Origin: Mucilaginibacter flavidus
Lineage (GTDB): Bacteria > Bacteroidota > Bacteroidia > Sphingobacteriales > Sphingobacteriaceae
Assembly (NCBI RefSeq): GCF_024055575.1
Contig: NZ_JAMXOE010000010.1
Location: forward strand, 142,325 to 206,324
Direction: 5' to 3'
Length of the DNA stretch: 64,000 bases
Below are positions 18,097 through 26,247 of the stretch, piece after piece (within the stretch, counting starts at the first letter, position 1; every line of letters begins with the position of its first letter). Both the position numbers and the translations under genes were made by a program. The notes under the pieces were generated by a model. That model was not told the DNA's origin and ran no database searches. It was given only the letters and a program-made list of their open reading frames with translations.

Positions 18097-18669
18097 TCAG
18101 TAAGTAGCAATAATGCCGCCTATTGTGTCAAATATTTCACTGACAGAACCGATGCCATTTATGCTTTTGTATTTATTTTGAGTTTTATAGAAACCCGCAA
18201 CAGGTGCGGTTTTATCGTTATATTCTTTTATTCGCTTGCGGATAACTTCCGGGTTTGCATCGTCAGGGCGACCGGAATCTTTGCCGCGCAATAATAGGCG
18301 GGACTCCAGCTCGTCGTCATTAACCTCCAGTGCAACCATTCCCGATATCGGTGCGTTTTTGCTCGCCAGTAATTCGTCCAGAGCTTCGGCTTGTGCCACT
18401 GTACGGGGGAAACCGTCAAAAATAAACCCTTTAGCATCCTTATTGGCATCCAGCTTATGGCTAATCATCCCGATAACTACCGCATCGGGAACTAATTTAC
18501 CCTCGTCCATCAGCTTTTTAGCTTCTAAACCGAGTTCGGTTCCCTGCGCAATTTCACCACGCAAAAGGTCGCCTGTTGAAAGGTGTATCAGGCCGTATTT
18601 TTCTATAAGCTTTTGTGATTGAGTCCCTTTCCCAGCTCCGGGAGGACCAAACAATACCAGGTTCAGCAT
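18097..18669 (-). CDS. adk: Adenylate kinase
   Basis: Converts ATP + AMP to 2 ADP, cytosolic. The P-loop GPPGAGKGTQ (residues 8-17) is followed by HLSTGDLLRGE (AMP-binding), the FIFDGFPRTVAQAEAL segment and LLLRGKDSGRPDD with RKRIKEYN. At 190 residues it is the short-lid form without the zinc-type LID, as usual in this phylum. It sits upstream of obg, separated by a word-type repeat, and is preceded by another word repeat and the tRNA-Arg. Confidence 0.96.
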   Translation of the reverse strand: MLNLVLFGPPGAGKGTQSQKLIEKYGLIHLSTGDLLRGEIAQGTELGLEAKKLMDEGKLVPDAVVIGMISHKLDANKDAKGFIFDGFPRTVAQAEALDELLASKNAPISGMVALEVNDDELESRLLLRGKDSGRPDDANPEVIRKRIKEYNDKTAPVAGFYKTQNKYKSINGIGSVSEIFDTIGGIIATY

Positions 18670-18717
18670 GCTTCTATCAAATTAAAAGCCTTTCGGTACT
18701 ATACAGAAAGGCTTAAT

Positions 18718-18782
18718 TAGTCTTGAGTCCGGAGTCGTTAATCCTAAGTGCTTTCGACTTGAGACTAAAGACTTTCGACTTC
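18718..18782. repeat. AGTCTTGAGTC-family word inverted repeat
   Basis: TTAGTCTTGAGTCCGGAGTC at the left faces CGACTTGAGACTAAAGACTT at the right. It lies between adk and the tRNA gene. The same words recur at 31508-31592 and 39362-39450. Confidence 0.65.
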
Positions 18783-18789
18783 TTTAATG

Positions 18790-18863
18790 TGCACTTGAAG
18801 GGAGTCGAACCCCTAACCTCCTGATCCGTAGTCAGGTGCTCTATCCAATTGAGCTACAAGTGC
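18790..18863 (-). tRNA. tRNA-Arg (anticodon ACG)
   Basis: A complete 74-nt cloverleaf on the minus strand: acceptor GCACTTG/CAAGTGC, D-stem GCTC/GAGC, anticodon stem CCTGA/TCAGG with loop CTACGGA (ACG, read as arginine CGN), T-arm with GGTTCGACTCC, and discriminator A. CCA is not encoded. Its first ten nucleotides are also the 3' end of the GIY-YIG reading frame. Confidence 0.97.
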
Positions 18864-19096
18864 AATACTCTATCTAAAAACTCGCGCCCAACACCTGTTT
18901 TAAGGTATTTTTCGCGATTTACAGCTTCCAACAACGTATCGAAGCTCTCTGTATAAACAATCTTCCAAGGCCTATATGCTTTAGTCGATTTTGTGTATCC
19001 TGCATTGTGTTGAATAAGTCTTTTTTCAAAGTCGTTACTCATACCAATATACCTGCGTCCATATTGTTCACTTAATAAAACATATACATAGAACAT
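18854..19096 (-). CDS. Small GIY-YIG nuclease domain protein lodged against tRNA-Arg
   Basis: An 80-residue single-domain GIY-YIG protein: YVYVLLSEQYG (GIY equivalent), RRYIGMSNDFEKRLIQHN with the catalytic Arg region, TKAYRPWKIVY and the Glu-containing EAVNREKYLK. Small free-standing members like this are common in Bacteroidota and of unproven function; related domains act in UvrC and homing nucleases. Its final residues and TAG stop are supplied by the 5' nucleotides of the tRNA-Arg, and its start codon lies 5 nt after a tRNA-Arg 5' half. This placement suggests it arrived as, or with, a tRNA-targeting insertion. Confidence 0.85.
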   Translation of the reverse strand: MFYVYVLLSEQYGRRYIGMSNDFEKRLIQHNAGYTKSTKAYRPWKIVYTESFDTLLEAVNREKYLKTGVGREFLDRVLHL

Positions 19097-19101
19097 ATAT
19101 G

Positions 19102-19157
19102 GTAGTCAGGTGCTTTATCCAATTGAGCCCTGCCTGCCGGCAGGCAGGTACAAGTAC
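19102..19157 (-). pseudogene. tRNA-Arg 5'-half copy interrupted by a 20-bp palindrome
   Basis: On the minus strand GTACTTGTA, then a 20-bp perfect palindrome (19129-19148, CCTGCCTGCC and its complement), then GCTCAATTGGATAAAGCACC and TGACTAC. Without the palindrome this matches the first ~36 nt of the intact tRNA-Arg with two substitutions, ending inside the anticodon loop. It cannot fold as a tRNA. Confidence 0.85.
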
Positions 19158-19216
19158 TTTTTCAAACGGACTGCAAAGATAGAATTTCTTTTCAAACAGC
19201 TGTAATTTTTTTCAAA

Positions 19217-19678
19217 TTACTTTACTGCAGCATCAATTGCTTCAAAATTTGGCAAGTCGCCGGCCGACTCCAATACCTCAGCGTAAATTATATTTTGCTC
19301 TTCATCTATAACAAAAGCAGCACGTTTTGATACGCCTTTCATACCAAAAGCAAATTCGTTATATAAGGCCCCGTAGGCAGCCGAAACTTCTTTGTTGAAG
19401 TCGGAAAGTAAATCGAACTGGTAGTTGTTTTCTTCTTTGAACTTGCCCAACGTAAAAAGCGAATCTACTGAAACACCTAAAACAATCGCGTTTAAGCCTT
19501 CATAATAACCAAAGTTATCGCGCATGGTACATAATTGTTCGGTACAAACGCTGGTGAACGCTAAAGGGAAAAAATGCAGTATTACCTTTTTACCTTTAAA
19601 ATCAGATAGCGAAACTTCCTTTTTTTCGGTGTTGAACAAAGTGAACTGTGGTGCGGCAGAGCCTGTTTGTATTGACAT
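19217..19678 (-). CDS. Peroxiredoxin (AhpC/TSA family)
   Basis: A 153-residue thiol peroxidase that reduces H2O2 and organic hydroperoxides. The peroxidatic site is FPLAFTSVCTEQLC with Cys45 and a nearby Cys50; FTLFNTEKKEVSLSDFKGK gives the N-terminal strands and RAAFVIDEEQNIIY the late strand. The TSVCTEQLC pattern resembles AhpE/one-Cys or BCP-like members, and Cys50 could act as resolving residue. The reductant is not encoded nearby. Cytosolic, single gene. Confidence 0.92.
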   Translation of the reverse strand: MSIQTGSAAPQFTLFNTEKKEVSLSDFKGKKVILHFFPLAFTSVCTEQLCTMRDNFGYYEGLNAIVLGVSVDSLFTLGKFKEENNYQFDLLSDFNKEVSAAYGALYNEFAFGMKGVSKRAAFVIDEEQNIIYAEVLESAGDLPNFEAIDAAVK

Positions 19679-20066
19679 AGGTGTGTTTTTTATGCAAAGG
19701 AATGATAAATATTTAAATGTTGCAGTCGCAGTATATAATTATTAAGTCAAATTGATATATTAAATGTTGGTGGATACGAAAACTGCGGCATTGGTAATTA
19801 CTGATATTATGGTGAGCTACCGGGCGGAAAAGGCTTCGCTGGTTAGTCCAGCGAGTAGTTTTTTGGGGCGAGTGAATTATGGCATTCCAAGACTGAACGC
19901 TGAGTTACGCACCTAGGGCGCGGATTGTTTTGTTTCGCTGATTTCTACCAATATTTGGCCCCGATGTGGCCGAAAAACATTTGTGCCACATATTGGTAGA
20001 AAAATATAACATAAATACCTGCGTGCCGCAGGTACGCAACCTATTGAATATATTAATGCCAACCTT
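19679..20066. other. Hairpin-rich intergenic region
   Basis: No gene is recognised. A perfect 13-bp inverted repeat TTTCTACCAATAT (19942-19954) pairs with 19990-20002 and encloses a smaller GTGGC/GCCAC stem. CGCTGGTTAGTCCAGCG near 19838 and CCTGCGTGCCGCAGG near 20020 are further hairpins. It may hold an unannotated structured RNA or decayed repeats. Confidence 0.5.
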
Positions 20067-21683
20067 TCACTCCCCCAACAACGCCCTCAAACTCTCAATT
20101 GTGTCGGCTTCTTCTTTCGGCTTATCAAGTCGCCATCGTAAAATGCGCGGGAAACGCAGAGCAATCCCTGATTTGTGACGGGTGGATTTATTTATGCCCT
20201 CAAAACCAATTTCAAAAACCAGCTCGGGTTTTACGGTGCGTACGGGACCGAATTTTTCGAGGGTGTTGCGTTTGACGAAGTAGTCGACCTTGTTTATTTC
20301 GGCATCGGTGAGGCCGCTGTAGGCTTTGGCGAAGGGCACCAGCTTGTCGCCGTCCCAAACGGCGAAGGTGTAGTCGGTGTAAAGGTCGGCGCGGCGGCCG
20401 TGGCCTTTTTGGGCGTATATCATTACGGCGTCGACAGATAGCGGATCTATCTTCCATTTCCACCAGTCGCCGCGTTTGCGGCCAACCTGGTAGGCGGCGT
20501 TTTTGCGTTTTAGCATAATACCTTCCGCAATCATGGCACGCGATTGTTCACGCGTTTTTCCCAATTCCTCCCATGTAGTAAATTGTATCAAGGCAGATAA
20601 GCGGAACATTTCCGGGAAGGGTGTTGCCGCCTGCAATCCTTCGAGAATTACCCGGCGTTCGGCCTGGGTTTTATGGCGGATATCTTCGCCTTTATATTCC
20701 AGGCAATCGTAAGCAATAACTGCAACCGGGCTTTCTTCCAGAATTTTTTTACTGAGGTTTTTACGGCCGATGCGTGTTTGCAAAACATTGAACGGCATGG
20801 GCTGCCCGTTTTGAAAGCTAAGCAACTCGCCATCTATCACCGTTCCATCAGGCAGGGCTTGTAAAAAAGGGTGTAACTCGGGGAATTTGTCGGTTGCGAG
20901 GTCTTCGCCGCGACTCCAGATAAAAATCTCACCGCCACGTTTGATCAGTTGCGAGCGAATGCCATCCCATTTCCATTCGGCCTGCCATTGGCCTTCCTCC
21001 CCTAAATCAATCTTCAATTCATCTGTCGATTTTTGTTTTTCGGATGTCTCCTGTATGGGGTAAGCCAAAAAGAAGGGGTAGGGGCGCGATATGTCGTCGG
21101 ATGCGCTTTGTTCCTGCACCAGTTGTTCGTAAGTATAGGTTTCGGGCATCCAGCTACCCATTATGCGATGGGTTAGGGCGGGAGCTTCTATGCCGGTAAT
21201 GTCAGCCAGCGCTTTTATAACCAAACTTTGCGATACGCCAACGCGGAAACTACCCGTAAGCAATTTATTAAACACGAAGCGTTCGCTGCTATCCAGCATC
21301 GCCCACGAATCCATGAGCCAAAGCTTTTTCTCTTCTTCGGTTTTGGTGCCGAGCGCATTGATCTCGGCAATCCACTCCGTAAGTGTTTTGTGGCTGCTGC
21401 CCCGGTTTTGCGGCATCAGCAGGGCCATGGTTTCGGCCAGATCGCCCACCACATGATAGCTTTCTTCAAACAGCCAGGCCGGGATTTTTGACGCCTCGAT
21501 GGCCCAGTTGCGAACCAGTGTGGAATTTATCTGCCGTTTAGGCTTGCGGCCTGAAAACAAAGCCAGCATGTGCATTTTGTCTGTATCAGGTACAGTGTTA
21601 AAATAGTCTTTCAGAATTTTAACCTTCTCGTTGGTTTTGTTGGTTTCATCGAGGGAAAGGAATAGTTGGGCAAAGGCTTTCAT
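20067..21683 (-). CDS. ATP-dependent DNA ligase of the ligase-associated damage-response cluster
   Basis: Seals nicked DNA using ATP. In 538 residues the N-terminal DNA-binding domain (to ~190) is followed by the nucleotidyltransferase core: motif I EWKWDGIR with adenylated Lys238, motif III-like FIWSRGEDLA, EGIMLKRKNA and the motif V segment WWKWKID, then an OB fold ending in RFPRILRWR (motif VI-like). It resembles the ATP-dependent ligase family usually encoded beside a beta-CASP exonuclease, an Lhr-type helicase and the PdeM phosphoesterase. The start overlaps the exonuclease stop by 4 bp, so the two are translationally coupled. The helicase and PdeM are not in the adjacent DNA. Confidence 0.93.
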   Translation of the reverse strand: MKAFAQLFLSLDETNKTNEKVKILKDYFNTVPDTDKMHMLALFSGRKPKRQINSTLVRNWAIEASKIPAWLFEESYHVVGDLAETMALLMPQNRGSSHKTLTEWIAEINALGTKTEEEKKLWLMDSWAMLDSSERFVFNKLLTGSFRVGVSQSLVIKALADITGIEAPALTHRIMGSWMPETYTYEQLVQEQSASDDISRPYPFFLAYPIQETSEKQKSTDELKIDLGEEGQWQAEWKWDGIRSQLIKRGGEIFIWSRGEDLATDKFPELHPFLQALPDGTVIDGELLSFQNGQPMPFNVLQTRIGRKNLSKKILEESPVAVIAYDCLEYKGEDIRHKTQAERRVILEGLQAATPFPEMFRLSALIQFTTWEELGKTREQSRAMIAEGIMLKRKNAAYQVGRKRGDWWKWKIDPLSVDAVMIYAQKGHGRRADLYTDYTFAVWDGDKLVPFAKAYSGLTDAEINKVDYFVKRNTLEKFGPVRTVKPELVFEIGFEGINKSTRHKSGIALRFPRILRWRLDKPKEEADTIESLRALLGE

Positions 21684-22807
21684 ATTTTGACCTCCTTTTT
21701 AGCTTCACCTAAGTCCTCTCCAAAGGAGAGGACTTGGGCTTCGCTCTTTTCAAAGCCATTTGCCTTCGAGATGATTGGATGAGGCGTTGGTTCTTCTTCC
21801 GGCACACTGTTAATTCCTTCATCGTCGCCGTAAAGGGTGTGTACCTCATGTGCATCGAAGCCTATTTCGTTCAAATATCTCGTAAAAGTCGCAGTGTAGC
21901 CATGCGTCAGGTAAACGCTTTCGCAGCCCGTGGCGTCAATGGCGCTTATGAGGCCGTCCCAGTCGGCATGGTCTGATAGTACAAAGCCCCTGTCGGCCGC
22001 ACGGCGGCGCTTGGCACCACGAATGGCCATCCAGCCCGAGCAATAGCCAAAGCTGTAAGGGTTAAACTTTCGCATCCATGGCGTGCCTACAGATGATGGC
22101 GGCGCAAGGATGATACCCTTCCGAACCTCTTCCTTCGGCATATCCTGCGTTATCCGGATTGTCGGGTTAAGTTTTATGCCATTGCGGCGCAGTGCTTCGT
22201 TGGTATTTTCGATTACGCCGTGTGTGTAAACGTTTCCGATAGATAAATCAAGGTTTTGCAAAATGCGCTGCGCTTTACCCAGCGAGTAGCCTACAATTAC
22301 AGTTGCCAGGTTATGCTCCACATTGCTGCGCCACCAACTGTTCACATCGGCAAAAACATCGGCTTGTGGCTTCCACTGGTATACGGGCATACCAAAGGTA
22401 CATTCAGATATAAAGTGATGACAGCGCACCGGCTCAAAAGGCGTGGAAATGCCATCATCCTCCACTTTATAATCGCCGGATACCACACAGACTTCGCCTT
22501 TGTATTCCACCCTCACCTGCGCCGAGCCGATGACATGCCCGGCAGGGAACAAACTAACCTCTACGCCATTCTTCATCACTTTTTCGCCATACTCAACAGT
22601 TTGCAGGTTGATTTCGCCGAGGCGATACAAGAGCACTTCTCGTGAGAAATGATGCGCCAGGTAACGTTTATGGCCCAAATAAGCATGGTCGGCGTGGGCG
22701 TGGGTTATCACTGCATCGTCAACCGGTTTCCATGGGTCGATATAGAATTTACCGGTAGCGCAGTAAATCCCTTTATCGGTAAACTCAAGCAGCGGTTTTT
22801 TTGCCAT
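21680..22807 (-). CDS. Ligase-associated beta-CASP exonuclease
   Basis: A 375-residue metallo-beta-lactamase/beta-CASP protein of the YSH1-like family found next to ATP-dependent ligases. The metal site HAHADH is at residues 36-41, further ligands lie in FPAGHVIGSAQ and VSGDYK, and late motifs are SDHADW and YLTHGYTATF. Predicted to process DNA or RNA ends before ligation. The C-terminal ~35 residues after TLYGDDEG are unusual: they include VLSFGEDL encoded by a perfect 25-bp palindrome (21711-21735), suggesting that a repeat element extended the original C-terminus. It is followed in a 4-bp overlap by the ligase. Confidence 0.92.
   Translation of the reverse strand: MAKKPLLEFTDKGIYCATGKFYIDPWKPVDDAVITHAHADHAYLGHKRYLAHHFSREVLLYRLGEINLQTVEYGEKVMKNGVEVSLFPAGHVIGSAQVRVEYKGEVCVVSGDYKVEDDGISTPFEPVRCHHFISECTFGMPVYQWKPQADVFADVNSWWRSNVEHNLATVIVGYSLGKAQRILQNLDLSIGNVYTHGVIENTNEALRRNGIKLNPTIRITQDMPKEEVRKGIILAPPSSVGTPWMRKFNPYSFGYCSGWMAIRGAKRRRAADRGFVLSDHADWDGLISAIDATGCESVYLTHGYTATFTRYLNEIGFDAHEVHTLYGDDEGINSVPEEEPTPHPIISKANGFEKSEAQVLSFGEDLGEAKKEVKI
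21711..21735. repeat. Palindrome inside the exonuclease C-terminus
   Basis: Perfect 11-bp arms AAGTCCTCTCC and GGAGAGGACTT around AAA. It is translated in frame on the minus strand near the end of the exonuclease gene. Confidence 0.85.
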
Positions 22808-22860
22808 AGATTAATAACCTGACTATCGGAAATTGGTTTTAAATGGAAGCTACCCTATTT

Positions 22861-22883
22861 AGCGCAGGCCTGCGACCTGCGCT
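22861..22883. repeat. Short palindromic repeat AGCGCAGG...CCTGCGCT
   Basis: Perfect 8-bp arms with a 7-nt centre, between the exonuclease start and the Prc protease terminator. It looks like a REP-type hairpin. Confidence 0.6.
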
Positions 22884-22986
22884 GGTGGATAGCGCCCCTT
22901 TGCGGCTTGGAGTATTTCCTGCAACTTAACGGAAATTGTGCGCCTATTTGTTTTGCCCGCACGTGGAGAAAAAACCTTTTAAACAA

Positions 22987-23012
22987 CAAATCCCGGCCTA
23001 AGCCAGGATTTG
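22987..23012 (-). terminator. Probable terminator of the Prc-type protease
   Basis: A 7-bp stem (22987-22993 with 23006-23012) and an inner GGC/GCC pair, with a T-rich minus-strand tail, 24 bases beyond the protease stop codon. Confidence 0.6.
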
Positions 23013-23036
23013 CGATATTTCAATCAGGATAATTTT

Positions 23037-25187
23037 TTAGTTACCAGCTGGTATTGTTGTGCTGCTAAATTTGTTATCCAGGGTAATATAATCTGTCAAT
23101 ATCTGGCCAGCTTCGCGTTTCAGGAAGTCCAGGTCTTCGCCACGCTGACGGGTTTGACCTTTTTTAAGCGGCTGCAGACCCATGGCTACACGACGCTGGT
23201 TGTTTTCGTCAAATTGTTTCTTTTCGTCACTATCGCGCTGGTCTTTAAGCTTTTGCTCGTTAAGGGTCACACTTTTTTCAGCTTCGTGTTTTTTGCCTTC
23301 GGCAATGTCTTCCAGCATAAATTTGTAGTTAGGGCTGGTTGCCATGCGTGCATCGTGAAGTTTTGTAAGCTGCGGTAACACGGATGTAAAGTCGCCGACC
23401 TTGGTGTAATCGCTTTTGGCAATTATATCAAACGGCATTGCAGATGGCTCGGTGTCTTCGCCATATTTTTCCATTGGGATAACCGAAGGGAAAGTAATAT
23501 CAGGCGTTACGCCTTTATGTTGTGTAGAGTTACCGGTGATGCGATAAAACTTGGCTATGGTTAAGTTCAGCTGACCAAACACGCTTTGGCTGCCGGTGCT
23601 TACTTTAACCGATTTTTTGTCTTTACCTACAAGTGCAGCGGCGCGTTCCAGCATCGATGGCGGGATAACCCTGTCCAGATCGATAGCATTTTGAACCGAA
23701 CCCTTGCCATAAGTTTGGGTTCCTAAAATTATGCCACGACCATAATCCTGTATCGCGCCCGAGAATATCTCGGTTGCAGAAGCACTAAAGCGGTCGACTA
23801 AAATAGCAAGCGGGCCAGAGTAGGCTACGCTTGGGTCTTCGTCTTTATCAACTTCAATTTCGTTGTTTGGGTTGCGTACCTGTACTACCGGACCGGTTTT
23901 AATAAACAGGCCGGTAAGGTCAACAGCTTCAAGTAACGAGCCACCACCGTTTTGGCGCATGTCCATTACTATACCGTCAACTCCTTGTTGTTTTAACGAG
24001 TCAATCAATAACTTAACGTCGTGCGTGGTGCTCTTGTAATTAGGGTTGCCCGATTTGTAATCGTTAAAATCGATATAAAATGCAGGGACAGAGATAACAC
24101 CTATCTTAACAATTTTACCGTTTTGATTGTATGTACGGATTTCCTTTTTCGCTGATTCGTCTTTCAGGATGATTTTTTCGCGGGTAAGCTCCACAATTTT
24201 AGGTTTGCTGCCTACGCTCTGGCCTTTTGGTAAAAGCTCTAAACGTACGATTGTTCCTTTTTTGCCACGGATAAGGGCAATAGCATTGTCAATGCGCCAG
24301 CCTACTACGTTCTGGAACTCGCCGCCCGGGCCTTGTGCAACGCCAACAATACGGTCGTCAACATTTACCTGCTTGCTTTTCTCGGCTGGGCCGCCAGCTG
24401 TTAGTGATTTAATGATCACAAACTCATTCTCGATATTCAAACCGGCGCCAATACCTTCCAACTGACGCGACATGTCGATATTAAAATTGGCTGCGTTTGC
24501 CGGGTTAAAATAGCTTGTGTGTGGGTCGATAGACTCGGTAAAGGCATCCATAAACACCTGGAACACATCCTGGTTGTTTAATTTATTAGCCTGCGATAAC
24601 AAATTTTCGTAACGTTTTTTCAGTAAATCTTTGCTTTTTGCAACATCGTTACCTGCCAATTTTAAGTTGAGCATGTCGTATTTTACGCGCTCTGTCCACA
24701 ACTTATTCATTTCGGCTACCGACGATACATACGGCAGGTTATCGCGGTCGTAAGTAAAGTTGTCGCTTTTCGAAAAATCAAAATTGTTATCTAATTGGCT
24801 TATCGAGTAGGTCATGCGCTCGATATACCTTTTTTGATAAACGTTGAAAATGTAGAAAGCATCGTTAAGGTTGCCGATTTTAGCATCGTCATCCAAAACA
24901 GTTTTATACTTATCAAAATCCTGTATGTCCGACGCCAGGAAATAGTTGTGGCTTTCGTCCATGGTTTTTAAATAGCGGTTGTAAATAACTACCGAAATTG
25001 AATCGTTCAACTCAACTTTTTTGTAGTTGTATTTCGATATCAGCGTTGCAATAGTTTTGCAAACAATGCTTTGCTGCTCGTCGGGCTGTATGTTTTTTAC
25101 GCCATCAACCCTTAAAATTTTGGCTGGTTTAGCGCTGCAGGCCAGTGTGGCACCAAGCACCAGCACTAAATAAACTTTTTTGAACAT
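23037..25187 (-). CDS. prc: Carboxy-terminal processing (tail-specific) protease, S41 family
   Basis: A periplasmic serine protease that trims or degrades envelope proteins from their C-termini. From MFKKVYLVL at 25187 it is about 716 residues, with a lipoprotein-like signal (LACS). Order: helical N-terminal domain (to ~210), PDZ domain (~225-330, IENEFVIIKSLTAGGPA), S41 core with substrate segment MRQNGGGSLLEAVDL, catalytic Ser in DRFSASATEIFSGA and catalytic Lys in TQTYGKGSVQN, then a charged C-terminal helical region (DUF3340-like). Length and order match the Prc rather than CtpA subtype. A 14-codon upstream extension to 25229 is in frame but unlikely. Confidence 0.94.
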   Translation of the reverse strand: MFKKVYLVLVLGATLACSAKPAKILRVDGVKNIQPDEQQSIVCKTIATLISKYNYKKVELNDSISVVIYNRYLKTMDESHNYFLASDIQDFDKYKTVLDDDAKIGNLNDAFYIFNVYQKRYIERMTYSISQLDNNFDFSKSDNFTYDRDNLPYVSSVAEMNKLWTERVKYDMLNLKLAGNDVAKSKDLLKKRYENLLSQANKLNNQDVFQVFMDAFTESIDPHTSYFNPANAANFNIDMSRQLEGIGAGLNIENEFVIIKSLTAGGPAEKSKQVNVDDRIVGVAQGPGGEFQNVVGWRIDNAIALIRGKKGTIVRLELLPKGQSVGSKPKIVELTREKIILKDESAKKEIRTYNQNGKIVKIGVISVPAFYIDFNDYKSGNPNYKSTTHDVKLLIDSLKQQGVDGIVMDMRQNGGGSLLEAVDLTGLFIKTGPVVQVRNPNNEIEVDKDEDPSVAYSGPLAILVDRFSASATEIFSGAIQDYGRGIILGTQTYGKGSVQNAIDLDRVIPPSMLERAAALVGKDKKSVKVSTGSQSVFGQLNLTIAKFYRITGNSTQHKGVTPDITFPSVIPMEKYGEDTEPSAMPFDIIAKSDYTKVGDFTSVLPQLTKLHDARMATSPNYKFMLEDIAEGKKHEAEKSVTLNEQKLKDQRDSDEKKQFDENNQRRVAMGLQPLKKGQTRQRGEDLDFLKREAGQILTDYITLDNKFSSTTIPAGN

Positions 25188-25265
25188 ATCTTTTACTTGC
25201 TTTAAGTCGGGGGTTTTATAAAACATCAATACTTGTGCCTAAAATTCCATTTACTAATCTAAATA

Positions 25266-25293
25266 CAAAAAAAGACAGCTAATGTGCCGTCTT
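25266..25293 (-). terminator. Possible terminator upstream of prc
   Basis: Stem AAGACAGC/GCCGTCTT (7 of 8 pairs) with a minus-strand T-run (complement of 25266-25271). It may end readthrough from the TPR gene. Confidence 0.55.
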
Positions 25294-25430
25294 AATAATG
25301 AATAACAATATTACAATAATGTTTGTATTGTTTTTACAAAATACACATACATTTTACGGTAATGTTACAAATTTATTGTGTAGTTGCAAATTGAATAGCA
25401 GGCATTAACTAAGCGAGTATGATTTACCCG

Positions 25431-25458
25431 CATAAAAAGGTGAGATTCGCACACCTTT
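25431..25458 (-). terminator. Terminator of the TPR gene
   Basis: A 7-bp stem AAAGGTG/CACCTTT that includes the gene's own TAA stop codon, with T residues beyond it on the minus strand. Confidence 0.65.
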
Positions 25459-26077
25459 ATTCTGCCTTGGTATTGAGCAACGCATTTTCGGCGTAGCGAA
25501 CATCGGTTTTAGGAGCGTTATTTTTATTGAGTTTGATGTAAGCCATCTTTTTTTCGATGGTGGCTACATCAGTTGAAAAGCCGCGTAAGGCTGCCATATC
25601 ATGCGCTTCGGTAAGATCCTGCTTAGCCTGTTCAAAATCGCCAAGGTCTGATTTTATCATGGCCAGGTCAATCAAATTGGCAATGGTGTGTTTATCATCA
25701 TTTTGCTGGCGCGAGATAATGTTGCTTTGCAGTAAATACCATTTAGCTTCCGAATAGCGGTTTTGCTGGATATAAAGTTTGGCAAGTTCGCTAAAGTTAT
25801 AGCTGGCATCGGCATATACCCTGAACCGCATATTGTGCTGGGCATCGCGCATTACCATATTTTCGGCAGCCTCCAGGCTATACGCACTGCGGCTAAGTGT
25901 AATTTTTTGAATTTTAACGGGTTTTAAAGCCATTTTACTATTTACGCGCGAAACAAAATTGATATTGGTGCGCTCAATTTCGGGGTAGCGAACATGCTTT
26001 TTAAAATCCAGGCGATACCACTGAGCGGATGCCGAAAAGCCATATAAGCAGCAAATAATAAGAAGGGTTATTCTCAT
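25457..26077 (-). CDS. Exported tetratricopeptide-repeat-like protein
   Basis: 206 residues with a signal peptide (residues 1-18, ending SASA-Q). The middle part (about 85-175) contains helix pairs of TPR type: ASYNFSELAKLYIQQNRYSEAKWYL, HTIANLIDLAMIKSDLGDFEQAKQ, DLTEAHDMAALRG. No enzymatic motif is present. TPR proteins usually scaffold protein contacts; the location here should be the periplasm or envelope. It lies upstream of prc on the same strand, though hairpins separate them. A link with the protease is possible but unsupported. Confidence 0.75.
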   Translation of the reverse strand: MRITLLIICCLYGFSASAQWYRLDFKKHVRYPEIERTNINFVSRVNSKMALKPVKIQKITLSRSAYSLEAAENMVMRDAQHNMRFRVYADASYNFSELAKLYIQQNRYSEAKWYLLQSNIISRQQNDDKHTIANLIDLAMIKSDLGDFEQAKQDLTEAHDMAALRGFSTDVATIEKKMAYIKLNKNNAPKTDVRYAENALLNTKAE

Positions 26078-26247
26078 TTAATCTTTTGTCCCAAGTTTAA
26101 ATTAATCAGGTAAAGGTAAATAATTTTCGATAAATGAAAGAATCGCTAAAAATCAACATGTTCACATTCAGCGCAAATTCAAACTTATATCAATATATTT
26201 AAAAATTACTTTACCCGCACTTAAACGTAAAAACCCAATTATAGTAT

